Part shown: positions 1 to 5,210 of the stretch, piece after piece
Numbering within the stretch: the stretch's first letter is position 1
Layout: every line of letters starts with the position of its first letter
Assembly (NCBI GenBank): GCA_013003335.1
Contig: JABDJT010000077.1
Coordinates: 1 to 5,210 of the forward strand
Source: Verrucomicrobiales bacterium
Lineage (GTDB): Bacteria > Verrucomicrobiota > Verrucomicrobiia > Verrucomicrobiales > DEV007
Direction: 5' to 3'
DNA: 5,210 nucleotides
Translations under genes and position numbers: made by a program
Notes under the pieces: generated by a model
What the model was told of the DNA's origin: nothing
The model's input: only the letters and a program-made list of their open reading frames with translations
Database searches by the model: none

Positions 1-420
1 CGAATCCGGGGTGAGGGCCTCGAGCGTGCCATTCGGAAATTCGCGACCAGGCACGATTGCTGAATCGACTTTTCCGCCATCATCAAGCCATCGGACGGGA
101 CCGTCCGAATCGACGACGCGGATTACCGGTGCGGGGCCATTGCTGTTGAGGAATATGAACGCTCCAATGCAAACGGCCGCTGCCGCCGCCAGCCCGGAAA
201 TCAACCAGCCCCTGCGTTGAATCATCGGCGCAGATTTTTCGGTTCGAGTGGCGCCTTTCCCTTCCGCCAGATCAGAATGCAGATCGAGATAATGCAAATA
301 CCGGCGCTGCGCGTCCGGATCGCCATCGAGACGACGCTCCAGATCGGCCAGCTCATCCGGTGAAATCGTCTCATCAACCAGTCGCGCGAGCATCGCATCG
401 AGTTCCTGAAAATCAGGCAT
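1..420 (-). CDS. FecR-like single-pass membrane protein, probable anti-sigma partner (partial, C-terminus outside window)
   Basis: Reading leftwards from the ATG at 420, 140 codons stay open to the window edge, so the C-terminus is missing. Residues 1-70 are an acidic, cytoplasmic-type helical region with no zinc-binding HxxxCxxC motif (MPDFQELDAM at the start, an LERRLDGDPDAQRRYL stretch around 27-42). An RR pair at 69-70 precedes one membrane segment at about 72-91, rich in Ala, Leu and Ile, which places the N-terminus inside the cell. After it comes an exported part from about residue 98 (VIRVVDSDGPVRWLDDGG, then a GREFPNGTL stretch) resembling the start of a FecR domain. The start overlaps the sigma factor stop in ATGCCTGA and has a strong ribosome binding site, so the two are translationally coupled. 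In Verrucomicrobiota and Planctomycetota such proteins often continue into a LamG/concanavalin-like domain; that cannot be seen here. The anti-sigma role is inferred from topology and position. Confidence 0.8.
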   Translation of the reverse strand, partial: MPDFQELDAMLARLVDETISPDELADLERRLDGDPDAQRRYLHYLDLHSDLAEGKGATRTEKSAPMIQRRGWLISGLAAAAAVCIGAFIFLNSNGPAPVIRVVDSDGPVRWLDDGGKVDSAIVPGREFPNGTLEALTPDS

Positions 421-937
421 CGGACCAGCCCTCCTTTCTCACAAACGATTCGACGCAATCCAAAAGCTGAGTGCGAATTTTTTCCAGGGCGTAATAAATT
501 TTATGCATGCTGATTCCTGTTTTCTCCGCCTCCTCCTTCACCGCACCGTGACGCCCGTAGCGAAGCGAAACCCATTTCCGCTGCTGCTCCGTCAGCTTGC
601 CGAGACAGGAATCCAGCGCTTTCCGCCGAACCTCCATCAATGCCGCTTCCTCGTCGTGGCGCTCGTGCAATAGCTCCAGCAGCGAGTCGGAAAAAACCAG
701 TTTTTCGCGCGCCAGCTTTTGCCTCCACTTCAATACCTCGAGATACGCAAACCGAATTGCCCACGGCACAAACGGTCGCTCCGGATCATACTTGTCCCAC
801 TTTTTCCAAAGCAGAACCGACACATCCTGCAGCACTTCCGCCGCATCCGCCGACCGCGGGATCATCGAATAGACATACCGCCCCACCTCCGCCTGATGGC
901 GGGTCCAGAGTCGGACAAAATCGGAATTGGAGTCCAT
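413..937 (-). CDS. ECF-type RNA polymerase sigma factor, Rhodopirellula/Verrucomicrobium family
   Basis: This 174-residue protein has the length and two-domain plan of ECF sigma factors, which direct RNA polymerase to a small set of promoters. Region 2 spans about residues 7-75 (FVRLWTRHQAEVGRYVYSMI, then the ADAAEVLQDVSVLLWKKWDKYDP stretch at about 30-52 for core binding, then the aromatic-rich PFVPWAIRFAYLEVLKWRQK promoter-melting part). Region 4 spans about 113-163, with LTEQQRKWVSLRYG and a helix-turn-helix around GISMHKIYYALEKIR. A charged linker at 80-110 joins them. This pattern matches the sigma family described from Rhodopirellula and Verrucomicrobium. The ATG at 937 gives the usual MDSxxDFVRL beginning; the only SD-like sequence, GGAGGT at 955-960, lies 17 bases upstream, which is too far for normal use. 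The stop overlaps the start of the FecR-like gene by 8 bases, which suggests a signal-responsive pair. Target genes are unknown. Confidence 0.93.
   Translation of the reverse strand: MDSNSDFVRLWTRHQAEVGRYVYSMIPRSADAAEVLQDVSVLLWKKWDKYDPERPFVPWAIRFAYLEVLKWRQKLAREKLVFSDSLLELLHERHDEEAALMEVRRKALDSCLGKLTEQQRKWVSLRYGRHGAVKEEAEKTGISMHKIYYALEKIRTQLLDCVESFVRKEGWSDA
429..436 (-). promoter_or_regulatory. Strong ribosome binding site for the FecR-like gene
   Basis: The minus strand reads AAGGAGGG, ending 8 bases before the ATG at 420. It lies inside the last codons of the sigma factor gene. It is the only near-perfect, well-spaced Shine-Dalgarno sequence in the window, and it decides the start of the FecR-like gene, which otherwise would be hidden by the overlap. 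Confidence 0.8.
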
Positions 938-1118
938 AGAGAAAGAAATTAGAAACCTCCCGATTCAGGGCAGGAAAACCGGGATATCTCATTAGTGTCC
1001 TCAAAAATTCTTCAAATTCGGAAAAAAAGTCCAGCGAGCTCTTATCGCAATTCGATCCAGTGGTAACAATCTTCCATCCAAATTCACTCAGTAGATAGAA
1101 GACAACACCTGAAGATTC
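938..1118 (-). promoter_or_regulatory. AT-rich spacer with probable promoter of the sigma factor operon
   Basis: This 181-base gap separates the DUF3095 stop from the sigma factor start, both on the minus strand. No credible gene lies in it. Read on the minus strand, it contains a run of seven T (1022-1028), a T/A-rich block with GAATTTGAAGAATTTTTGAG (1001-1020), and then GGACACTAATGAGATAT (984-1000), ending 46 bases before the sigma ATG. The A/T tracts followed by a conserved-looking core resemble a promoter, possibly autoregulated, but no standard -35/-10 pair with good spacing is present. A very weak terminator-like element for DUF3095 also lies here: GCGA/TCGC arms at 1034-1037 and 1045-1048, five bases before the T run. 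The promoter assignment is an inference from position and composition. Confidence 0.35.
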
Positions 1119-2252
1119 TCAAGCCTGCTTCAAGCTCTTCGATGCCATCGCATAGCCACCTTCTCCTCCATCAATAAAATGCAGGTGATTTCCATCCTGC
1201 AAATCATCGACGTAGCAAGTCATGATTGAGTGATTGGATTCAAAAAGACCGTATTGCAGATCTCCCCTCTCCTTAGCAGACTCAAGAACGGAAATGATCC
1301 TGTCTTTCTGCTCCACCGTGCAATCAATCACCATTTGCAATGAGTCCGCCAGCTTAATGTAGTCAGAATGCGTTCTCATGGCGCGGGCATAGCGTGTTGG
1401 ACTAAACAATACAGGTGGAACCCGGTAACGAAAAATGACTACTGCTGCGAGTATTTCCAGATAACGAAGCACCCATGCCAGACTGAATTTGCTGTGAAAT
1501 CTTATCTCCCGTTTCACGATTTCCCGAAAAGAGTCATAGCTCATTAGATCCGGATTCACTGGATTGGAATCAACCAGGGAATAACTGAGAATCTCGTCAA
1601 ACTCTCGAATCAACCCAAGAAAGATATGACTCGAATCGGGTTTCTCGGGCTGGATAATCAGGGAAAGAACCCTGCCCCTTTTGCTGGGGATTTCGTTCCA
1701 TCGACATGAGAGTCCTTTTAGATCGCAATCGCCCTTTTCTTCTTCCGGAATAGCGAAGCGGCCACTCTGATCGCTTTTCATCAACCGATCGGCATAGGAA
1801 AGCCCCCCACCCCGAAATACAGCAATACATTTGCCTGTAGTGATTTCGTATTTTGCCACCTCAATTGTATATCCGGCGGAGTATATCTCTTCGACGCCTA
1901 CCCTGCCGATGCGCAAGTCCAACTGAAATGCATTCGACGCAATGTCTCGCAGCGAATTTAATACGGGATACACCTTGCCTTCACAGTCCCGGGGTATCAG
2001 TAGTGTGGCGCCATCACCACCGAAAGAAAATGGCAATTCCATTTCATTGAGAGCATTCTGGACCGCAACGATCGACGCTGCCCCAACGGTGTTGACATCT
2101 TTGTATCGGCCATTTTCGATTGCCGCCGTCGACGAGATTACATCGGTGAGAATCACAACCCAATCTTCCGGAACCCGAATGAAATTTGAGTCTTCGGCAA
2201 TCCCGGAGAAATCCTGGAAGCCACCGAGGCTCTTGAAGAAGTTTGGGGCCAT
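1119..2252 (-). CDS. DUF3095 family protein, class III nucleotide cyclase-like
   Basis: A complete 377-residue protein whose ends and internal motifs match DUF3095: an N-terminal FxxxLGGFQDFSGIAE stretch, VPEDWVVILTDVISSTAAIE at 27-46, NGRYKDVNTVGAASIVA at 47-63, PFSFGGDGATLLIP at 74-87, and HFIDGGEGGYAMASKSLK at the C-terminus (358-375). The family has no established function. Residues 30-160 follow the class III adenylate/guanylate cyclase layout: candidate metal-binding Asp37 in the first strand, Asp80 in the GGDG turn 43 residues later, LRIGRVGVEEI at 113-123, and GGGLSYADRLMK at 148-159, with Arg156 where cyclases carry a catalytic arginine. Ser76 occupies the place of the purine-selecting lysine, so the substrate, if any, is open. 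The C-terminal half (about 200-377) has a hydrophobic stretch at 258-275 but no clear signal peptide, so the protein is probably cytosolic. No SD precedes the ATG at 2252. GC content is lower than in neighbouring genes. Activity is unproven. Confidence 0.88.
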   Translation of the reverse strand: MAPNFFKSLGGFQDFSGIAEDSNFIRVPEDWVVILTDVISSTAAIENGRYKDVNTVGAASIVAVQNALNEMELPFSFGGDGATLLIPRDCEGKVYPVLNSLRDIASNAFQLDLRIGRVGVEEIYSAGYTIEVAKYEITTGKCIAVFRGGGLSYADRLMKSDQSGRFAIPEEEKGDCDLKGLSCRWNEIPSKRGRVLSLIIQPEKPDSSHIFLGLIREFDEILSYSLVDSNPVNPDLMSYDSFREIVKREIRFHSKFSLAWVLRYLEILAAVVIFRYRVPPVLFSPTRYARAMRTHSDYIKLADSLQMVIDCTVEQKDRIISVLESAKERGDLQYGLFESNHSIMTCYVDDLQDGNHLHFIDGGEGGYAMASKSLKQA

Positions 2253-2422
2253 TTTGAAGGGGCGACCGTCAATTTACAGAATTTGCGACGACGAAACAAG
2301 ACGGTTTTCCTTCCCTCTATCCTGGACCATGCCTTCGAAACATTCTCTTTCTCAGTCACAACTGGTGTTGTCCCCTGTTCTCGACCGTGTACAATTCGCC
2401 CGTTGTCCGCAATTCCGCCTTT
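2253..2422. promoter_or_regulatory. Divergent intergenic region between DUF3095 and glutamate dehydrogenase genes
   Basis: This 170-base stretch lies between two start codons pointing away from each other, so it must hold both promoters unless either gene is read from further upstream. The plus-strand promoter is described separately. For the minus-strand gene the best I can offer is a weak TTGTTT (2296-2301) and TGTAAA-like pair, which I do not trust. No SD precedes either start. A small dyad and a repeated heptamer near the plus-strand promoter are listed among the findings. Confidence 0.6.
2368..2395 (+). promoter_or_regulatory. Candidate housekeeping promoter of the glutamate dehydrogenase gene
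   Basis: TTGTCC (2368-2373, four of six matches to TTGACA) and TACAAT (2390-2395, five of six matches to TATAAT) are 16 bases apart. Transcription would begin near 2402 and leave a leader of about 21 bases before the ATG at 2423. This placement argues against using the upstream in-frame GTG at 2387, which would sit inside the promoter. The leader has no purine-rich SD sequence. Confidence 0.5.
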
Positions 2423-3829
2423 ATGAGCAAATTCCTCAATTCCGTTTCCCAGTATTTCGATCAAGCCGCTTCATTCTCCGATTTACCCCAGGGTGTCCTG
2501 GCCCAGATCAAATGTTGCAACAGCGTCTACCGCGTCCAGTTCCCCGTTGAAACCGAAGATGGCCATATCCAGGTGATCACCGCCTACCGGGCGGAACACA
2601 GTCAACACCGCCTGCCGACGAAGGGCGGGATTCGTTTCAGCACGCATGTGGATCAGCACGAAGTCATCGCGATGGCAACCTTGATGACCTACAAGTGCGC
2701 GATTGTTTCAGTCCCCTTCGGCGGAGCCAAAGGCGGAATTCACATCAACCCGAAGGAGGCCTCGCGGCATATTCGCGAACGGGTGATTCGCCGCTACACA
2801 GCGGAGTTGGTGAAGAAGAATTTCATCGGGCCCAGCATCGACGTTCCGGCTCCGGATTACGGGACTGGCGAGCAGGAAATGAGCTGGATTGCCGACACCT
2901 ACAAAACGCTCGGGTCGGAGAAAATGCATTCCTACGCTTGCGTCACGGGTAAGCCAATCGCACTCCATGGCATCGAAGGCCGGACGGAGGCGACAGGACT
3001 GGGAGTTTACTATGGCCTGAAAGAATTCCTGAACCGCGACGAAATCGTGAAACCTCTCGGCCTTGAAAAAGGACTGGGAGGCAAAAGAGTCGTCATCCAG
3101 GGACTCGGAAACGTCGGATACTACGCCGCAAAATTCATCCATGAAATGGGAGACGCGAAAATTGTCGGGATCGCGGAGTGGGATTGCGGCATCACCTGCG
3201 AGGACGGGATCGACATTGAAAAAGTCGTCAAGCACCGGGACGAGACTGGTTCCATCCGCGGCCTTCCCGGGGCCACCACGGTAGATGACTCGAAAAGCCT
3301 GCTCGAGATGGACTGCGACATTCTCATTCCAGCTGCGCTGGAGGATCAGATCACGAAATCGAATGCCGGAAAGATTCAGGCAAAGATTATTGGTGAAGCC
3401 GCCAATGGACCCGTCAGCGCCGCGGCCCAGGAAATTTTGCTAAAGAACGGAAAGTTCATCATACCGGACGTTTACCTGAATGCCGGAGGCGTCACCGTTT
3501 CCTATTTTGAGTGGCTCAAAAACATCTCGCACGTGGGATTCGAGCGGATGATGACCGGATACGAAAGCCAGTCGAACGAGCGGATCCTGTCGATCATCGA
3601 GAACCTGACCGGTCGGAAAGCAGACGAAGAACAGCGCGCATTATTGACGGCCGGCCCCCGGGAGCAGGATCTGGTTCGGGCCGCACTCGGCGATTCCATG
3701 GCCAAAGCGGCTGGAAACCTGTGCGAAGTCTGGAAGTCACAAAACCTCCCGACCTTGCGAATCGCGGCCTTCAGTTACGCCATCGACAAAGTTTCCAAGA
3801 CCTACACCGAACTGGGAGTTTTCCCTTGA
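2423..3829 (+). CDS. Glutamate dehydrogenase, animal-type, with short antenna-like insertion
   Basis: A 468-residue enzyme that interconverts glutamate and 2-oxoglutarate plus ammonia using NAD(P), joining nitrogen and carbon metabolism in the cytosol. The substrate domain (about 1-200) carries KGGIR with Lys67, Lys91 in LMTYKCA, catalytic Lys103 in GGAKGGI and Asp145 in DVPAPDYGTGEQEM. Each is exactly 23 lower than bovine Lys90, Lys114, Lys126 and Asp168, so the alignment has no gaps there. The Rossmann domain has VVIQGLGNVG (223-232), and Glu252 at the end of its second strand, matching bovine Glu275, with Trp253 beside it; this favours NAD over NADP. IIGEAANGPVS (322-332) and IPDVYLNAGGVTVSYFEWLKN (347-367) follow. 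Residues about 375-425 form an insertion like the mammalian antenna, absent from typical short bacterial enzymes. ATG 2423 is chosen over GTG 2387 because of the promoter position and family length. A symbol such as gdhA is possible but not assigned. Confidence 0.95.
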   Translation: MSKFLNSVSQYFDQAASFSDLPQGVLAQIKCCNSVYRVQFPVETEDGHIQVITAYRAEHSQHRLPTKGGIRFSTHVDQHEVIAMATLMTYKCAIVSVPFGGAKGGIHINPKEASRHIRERVIRRYTAELVKKNFIGPSIDVPAPDYGTGEQEMSWIADTYKTLGSEKMHSYACVTGKPIALHGIEGRTEATGLGVYYGLKEFLNRDEIVKPLGLEKGLGGKRVVIQGLGNVGYYAAKFIHEMGDAKIVGIAEWDCGITCEDGIDIEKVVKHRDETGSIRGLPGATTVDDSKSLLEMDCDILIPAALEDQITKSNAGKIQAKIIGEAANGPVSAAAQEILLKNGKFIIPDVYLNAGGVTVSYFEWLKNISHVGFERMMTGYESQSNERILSIIENLTGRKADEEQRALLTAGPREQDLVRAALGDSMAKAAGNLCEVWKSQNLPTLRIAAFSYAIDKVSKTYTELGVFP

Positions 3830-3904
3830 TAACAAATCGACCTTGTTGGTTTGCTAAACAGACCCTGTTGGTTCGAAAGACGGGTCGTCCGCGGGTTGGT
3901 CGCC
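3830..3904 (+). repeat. Spacer with three direct repeats of a GTTGGT motif
   Basis: Between the glutamate dehydrogenase stop and the LamG gene start, GACCTTGTTGGTTTG (3839-3853) and GACCCTGTTGGTTCG (3861-3875) match at 13 of 15 positions and are 22 bases apart, about two helical turns. A weaker third copy, CGGGTTGGTCG (3892-3902), keeps the GTTGGT core 28 bases further on and abuts the next start codon. No rho-independent terminator and no SD can be seen. The repeats could be a binding site upstream of the LamG gene, but this is a guess. Confidence 0.55.
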
Positions 3905-5210
3905 ATGAACGTTTCACTCCGATTTCTTCTTATTTTCGCGATCGGATGCCCGATTGCCGGAGAGGCGCAAGAACTGCTGCAACCGGCCTCTGTTTTCGCC
4001 TTGATGCCAAAACCGGGTGACGATCACGTCGCCATGTGGTGGGAGGACGGCTTTCCCGGCGTGGTGGAAGATGCCCCGTGGAACCGCAGCATTCAGTCAA
4101 AAAACTTCGAATTCGTTCTGAACACCCAATCGCTCGAAATTCCCCATTTCGGTCCTCTGAAAAACCTGGACGCCGATGTGAAATCGCTGGCGCCAGCGAA
4201 ATTGAATCTCGAAATCATCGTCGATGGCAAAACGTATCGCTGCCGAAGCGGTGGAAAGTGGACGCGGCATGGCGGCCCGCGGCTGGTGGAATCGGGCCGC
4301 GTTTTTCAACGGGCCGACGTCACAGACCTGGCATTTTATTCAAAGGACGGCGAAAAACTGAACACCGAAGCGCGATTCGAAACGGCAGCGTGGGCCAACC
4401 GGCTCGCGTTGATCCTAACGGCTCGCCCGGGTGTTTTACCGATTCAGCCCGGTGAAAAATCGTTCGGCCGCGTGCAGGGCGGATTCGGGGTCGACGGCAG
4501 CAATCACTTCGAAATTCCGGCAGACCCGAAATTCGAAACGGAGCATTTCACCGTGGAATTCTGGGCGTTTATTCCCTCCGATTTCCGGGCCGGCGAACAT
4601 TCGCCCTGGCTGCTTTGCAAAAACCGGAATGAATGGGCACCCGGTAATTTCGGCATCCTGATCGGTAACGACGTCCGGCCCCGGGCCACGATCAATTTCG
4701 GTGGCGGCCGCGAAAACACGTTCGCCATCCCGCGCGCCACACGCCCGCTCCAGGTCGGGAACTGGAATCACCTGGCGCTCAGCTACGACGGGGAATCTTT
4801 CCGCCTCTACGCCAACGGCCGGTGGGTCGGCGAAACGAAAATCGGCAAAAAACGCGAGCCAGTGCCTGGTGGTATGGCTTTCGGCAGAAGGCAGGACAAT
4901 TCGGGTGACGGCTATCGCTTTCGCGGGGTCGTCGATGAAATCCGGTTTTACGATCGCGCACTGACCGAGCAGGAATTGCGGCTCCGTTTCGTGAAACCGG
5001 AGGCCTCGCGTCCGGCCCTGAAACCGGTTGAGGAATGGACTTTCGACAGCAAGGGCCACGCCGCGATGAAAAAGCCCGGCGGAACATGGAAATCAGCGCA
5101 GGCAAAAATCGGAATCGCCGGTCGGGACTGGAAACAGGACTCCGGGGATTCGCCTTCTGCCGTGACTCATCCGGACTGGATTAAGGCCATGGTTTTGCTC
5201 GATCCGACGA
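3905..5210 (+). CDS. Secreted LamG-domain protein (partial, C-terminus outside window)
   Basis: The frame is open for 435 codons from the ATG at 3905 to the window edge. Residues 1-21 are an export signal: a hydrophobic LRFLLIFAIGCPIAG core and possible cleavage after Ala21. Cys15 in AIGC could instead be a lipoprotein site, though the following proline makes this less likely. Residues 22-185 match no family I recognise and have a beta-rich look (FEFVLNTQSLEIPHFG, LNLEIIVDGKTY). Residues about 188-356 are a LamG/concanavalin A-like domain: FTVEFWAFIPSDF at 215-227, VGNWNHLALSYDGESFRLYA at 284-303, and FRGVVDEIRFYDRALTEQEL at 339-358. Such domains bind sugars or proteins outside the cell and are abundant in Verrucomicrobiota and Planctomycetota. 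A further region from about 375 (WTFDS, then HPDWIKAM) runs off the edge, so a catalytic domain could follow. The start is chosen because it supplies the signal peptide; no SD is present. GC content is high, like the sigma operon. Confidence 0.85.
   Translation, partial: MNVSLRFLLIFAIGCPIAGEAQELLQPASVFALMPKPGDDHVAMWWEDGFPGVVEDAPWNRSIQSKNFEFVLNTQSLEIPHFGPLKNLDADVKSLAPAKLNLEIIVDGKTYRCRSGGKWTRHGGPRLVESGRVFQRADVTDLAFYSKDGEKLNTEARFETAAWANRLALILTARPGVLPIQPGEKSFGRVQGGFGVDGSNHFEIPADPKFETEHFTVEFWAFIPSDFRAGEHSPWLLCKNRNEWAPGNFGILIGNDVRPRATINFGGGRENTFAIPRATRPLQVGNWNHLALSYDGESFRLYANGRWVGETKIGKKREPVPGGMAFGRRQDNSGDGYRFRGVVDEIRFYDRALTEQELRLRFVKPEASRPALKPVEEWTFDSKGHAAMKKPGGTWKSAQAKIGIAGRDWKQDSGDSPSAVTHPDWIKAMVLLDPT

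Noticed and set aside
222..458. Minus-strand 78-codon frame at the sigma/FecR-like junction
   Set aside because: It is out of frame with the FecR-like gene, which has the strong SD, the membrane segment and an open frame to the window edge.
956..974. Hairpin that could hide the GGAGG sequence upstream of the sigma gene
   Set aside because: The stem is short and bulged, and the GGAGG lies too far from the start codon to be its main ribosome binding site.
1022..1048. Possible rho-independent terminator after the DUF3095 gene
   Set aside because: The stem is only 4 base pairs with a 7-base loop, and five bases separate it from the T run, so it would be too unstable to rely on.
1068..1117. Inverted repeat AATCTTC / GAAGATT just downstream of the DUF3095 stop
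   Set aside because: Seven-base AT-rich arms with a 36-base loop and no adjacent T run are not a convincing terminator and may be chance.
2387..2422. GTG at 2387 as start of glutamate dehydrogenase, adding 12 residues
   Set aside because: It overlaps the candidate -10 region, has no SD, and the extra residues do not look like family sequence.
1942..2550. Plus-strand open frame of 202 codons crossing the DUF3095 start and the divergent promoter region
   Set aside because: It overlaps two well-supported genes and a likely promoter, and its translation is a low-complexity mix rich in Pro, Arg and Ser without family features.
2708..3235. Minus-strand open frame of 175 codons inside the glutamate dehydrogenase gene
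   Set aside because: It is fully antisense to conserved catalytic and cofactor motifs and has no protein-like features of its own.
3511..4020. Plus-strand open frame of 169 codons across the end of the dehydrogenase gene and the spacer
   Set aside because: It is a frame shadow: the dehydrogenase frame continues to its normal C-terminus, and the LamG gene start lies inside it.
4436..5059. Minus-strand open frame of 207 codons opposite the LamG gene
   Set aside because: The opposite plus-strand frame carries a signal peptide and clear LamG motifs. The antisense translation has no recognisable domain and is explained by GC-rich codon use.

Overview
The window looks like chromosomal DNA from a Verrucomicrobiota or Planctomycetota bacterium, with Verrucomicrobiota preferred. 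The reasons are an ECF-type sigma factor of the Rhodopirellula/Verrucomicrobium kind, a FecR-like membrane protein translated directly after it, a large secreted LamG-domain protein, and generally poor Shine-Dalgarno sequences. The taxonomic call is an inference from protein families, not from a marker gene.

Layout. Positions 1-937, minus strand: a two-gene unit. The sigma factor (937 to 413) is followed, with an 8-base stop/start overlap, by a single-pass membrane protein with a FecR-like outer part (420 to beyond position 1). Positions 938-1118: an AT-rich spacer that probably holds the sigma gene's promoter. Positions 1119-2252, minus strand: a complete DUF3095 family protein of 377 residues, in DNA clearly lower in GC than its surroundings. 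It keeps the two metal-binding aspartates and several other landmarks of class III nucleotide cyclases. Positions 2253-2422: a divergent promoter region. Positions 2423-3829, plus strand: a complete 468-residue glutamate dehydrogenase that lines up with the mammalian enzyme, including part of the antenna insertion. Positions 3830-3904: a short spacer with a repeated GTTGGT motif. Positions 3905-5210, plus strand: the first 435 residues of a secreted protein with a central LamG domain, cut by the window edge.

How the genes relate. The sigma factor and FecR-like protein very probably form one cell-surface signalling pair, in which the membrane protein controls release of the sigma factor. DUF3095 and glutamate dehydrogenase are divergently transcribed and share an upstream region, but nothing in the sequence proves a joint function. 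The LamG gene runs in the same direction as glutamate dehydrogenase across a 75-base gap, so co-transcription is possible but unproven. There are no RNA genes, CRISPR arrays, insertion sequences or phage genes visible.
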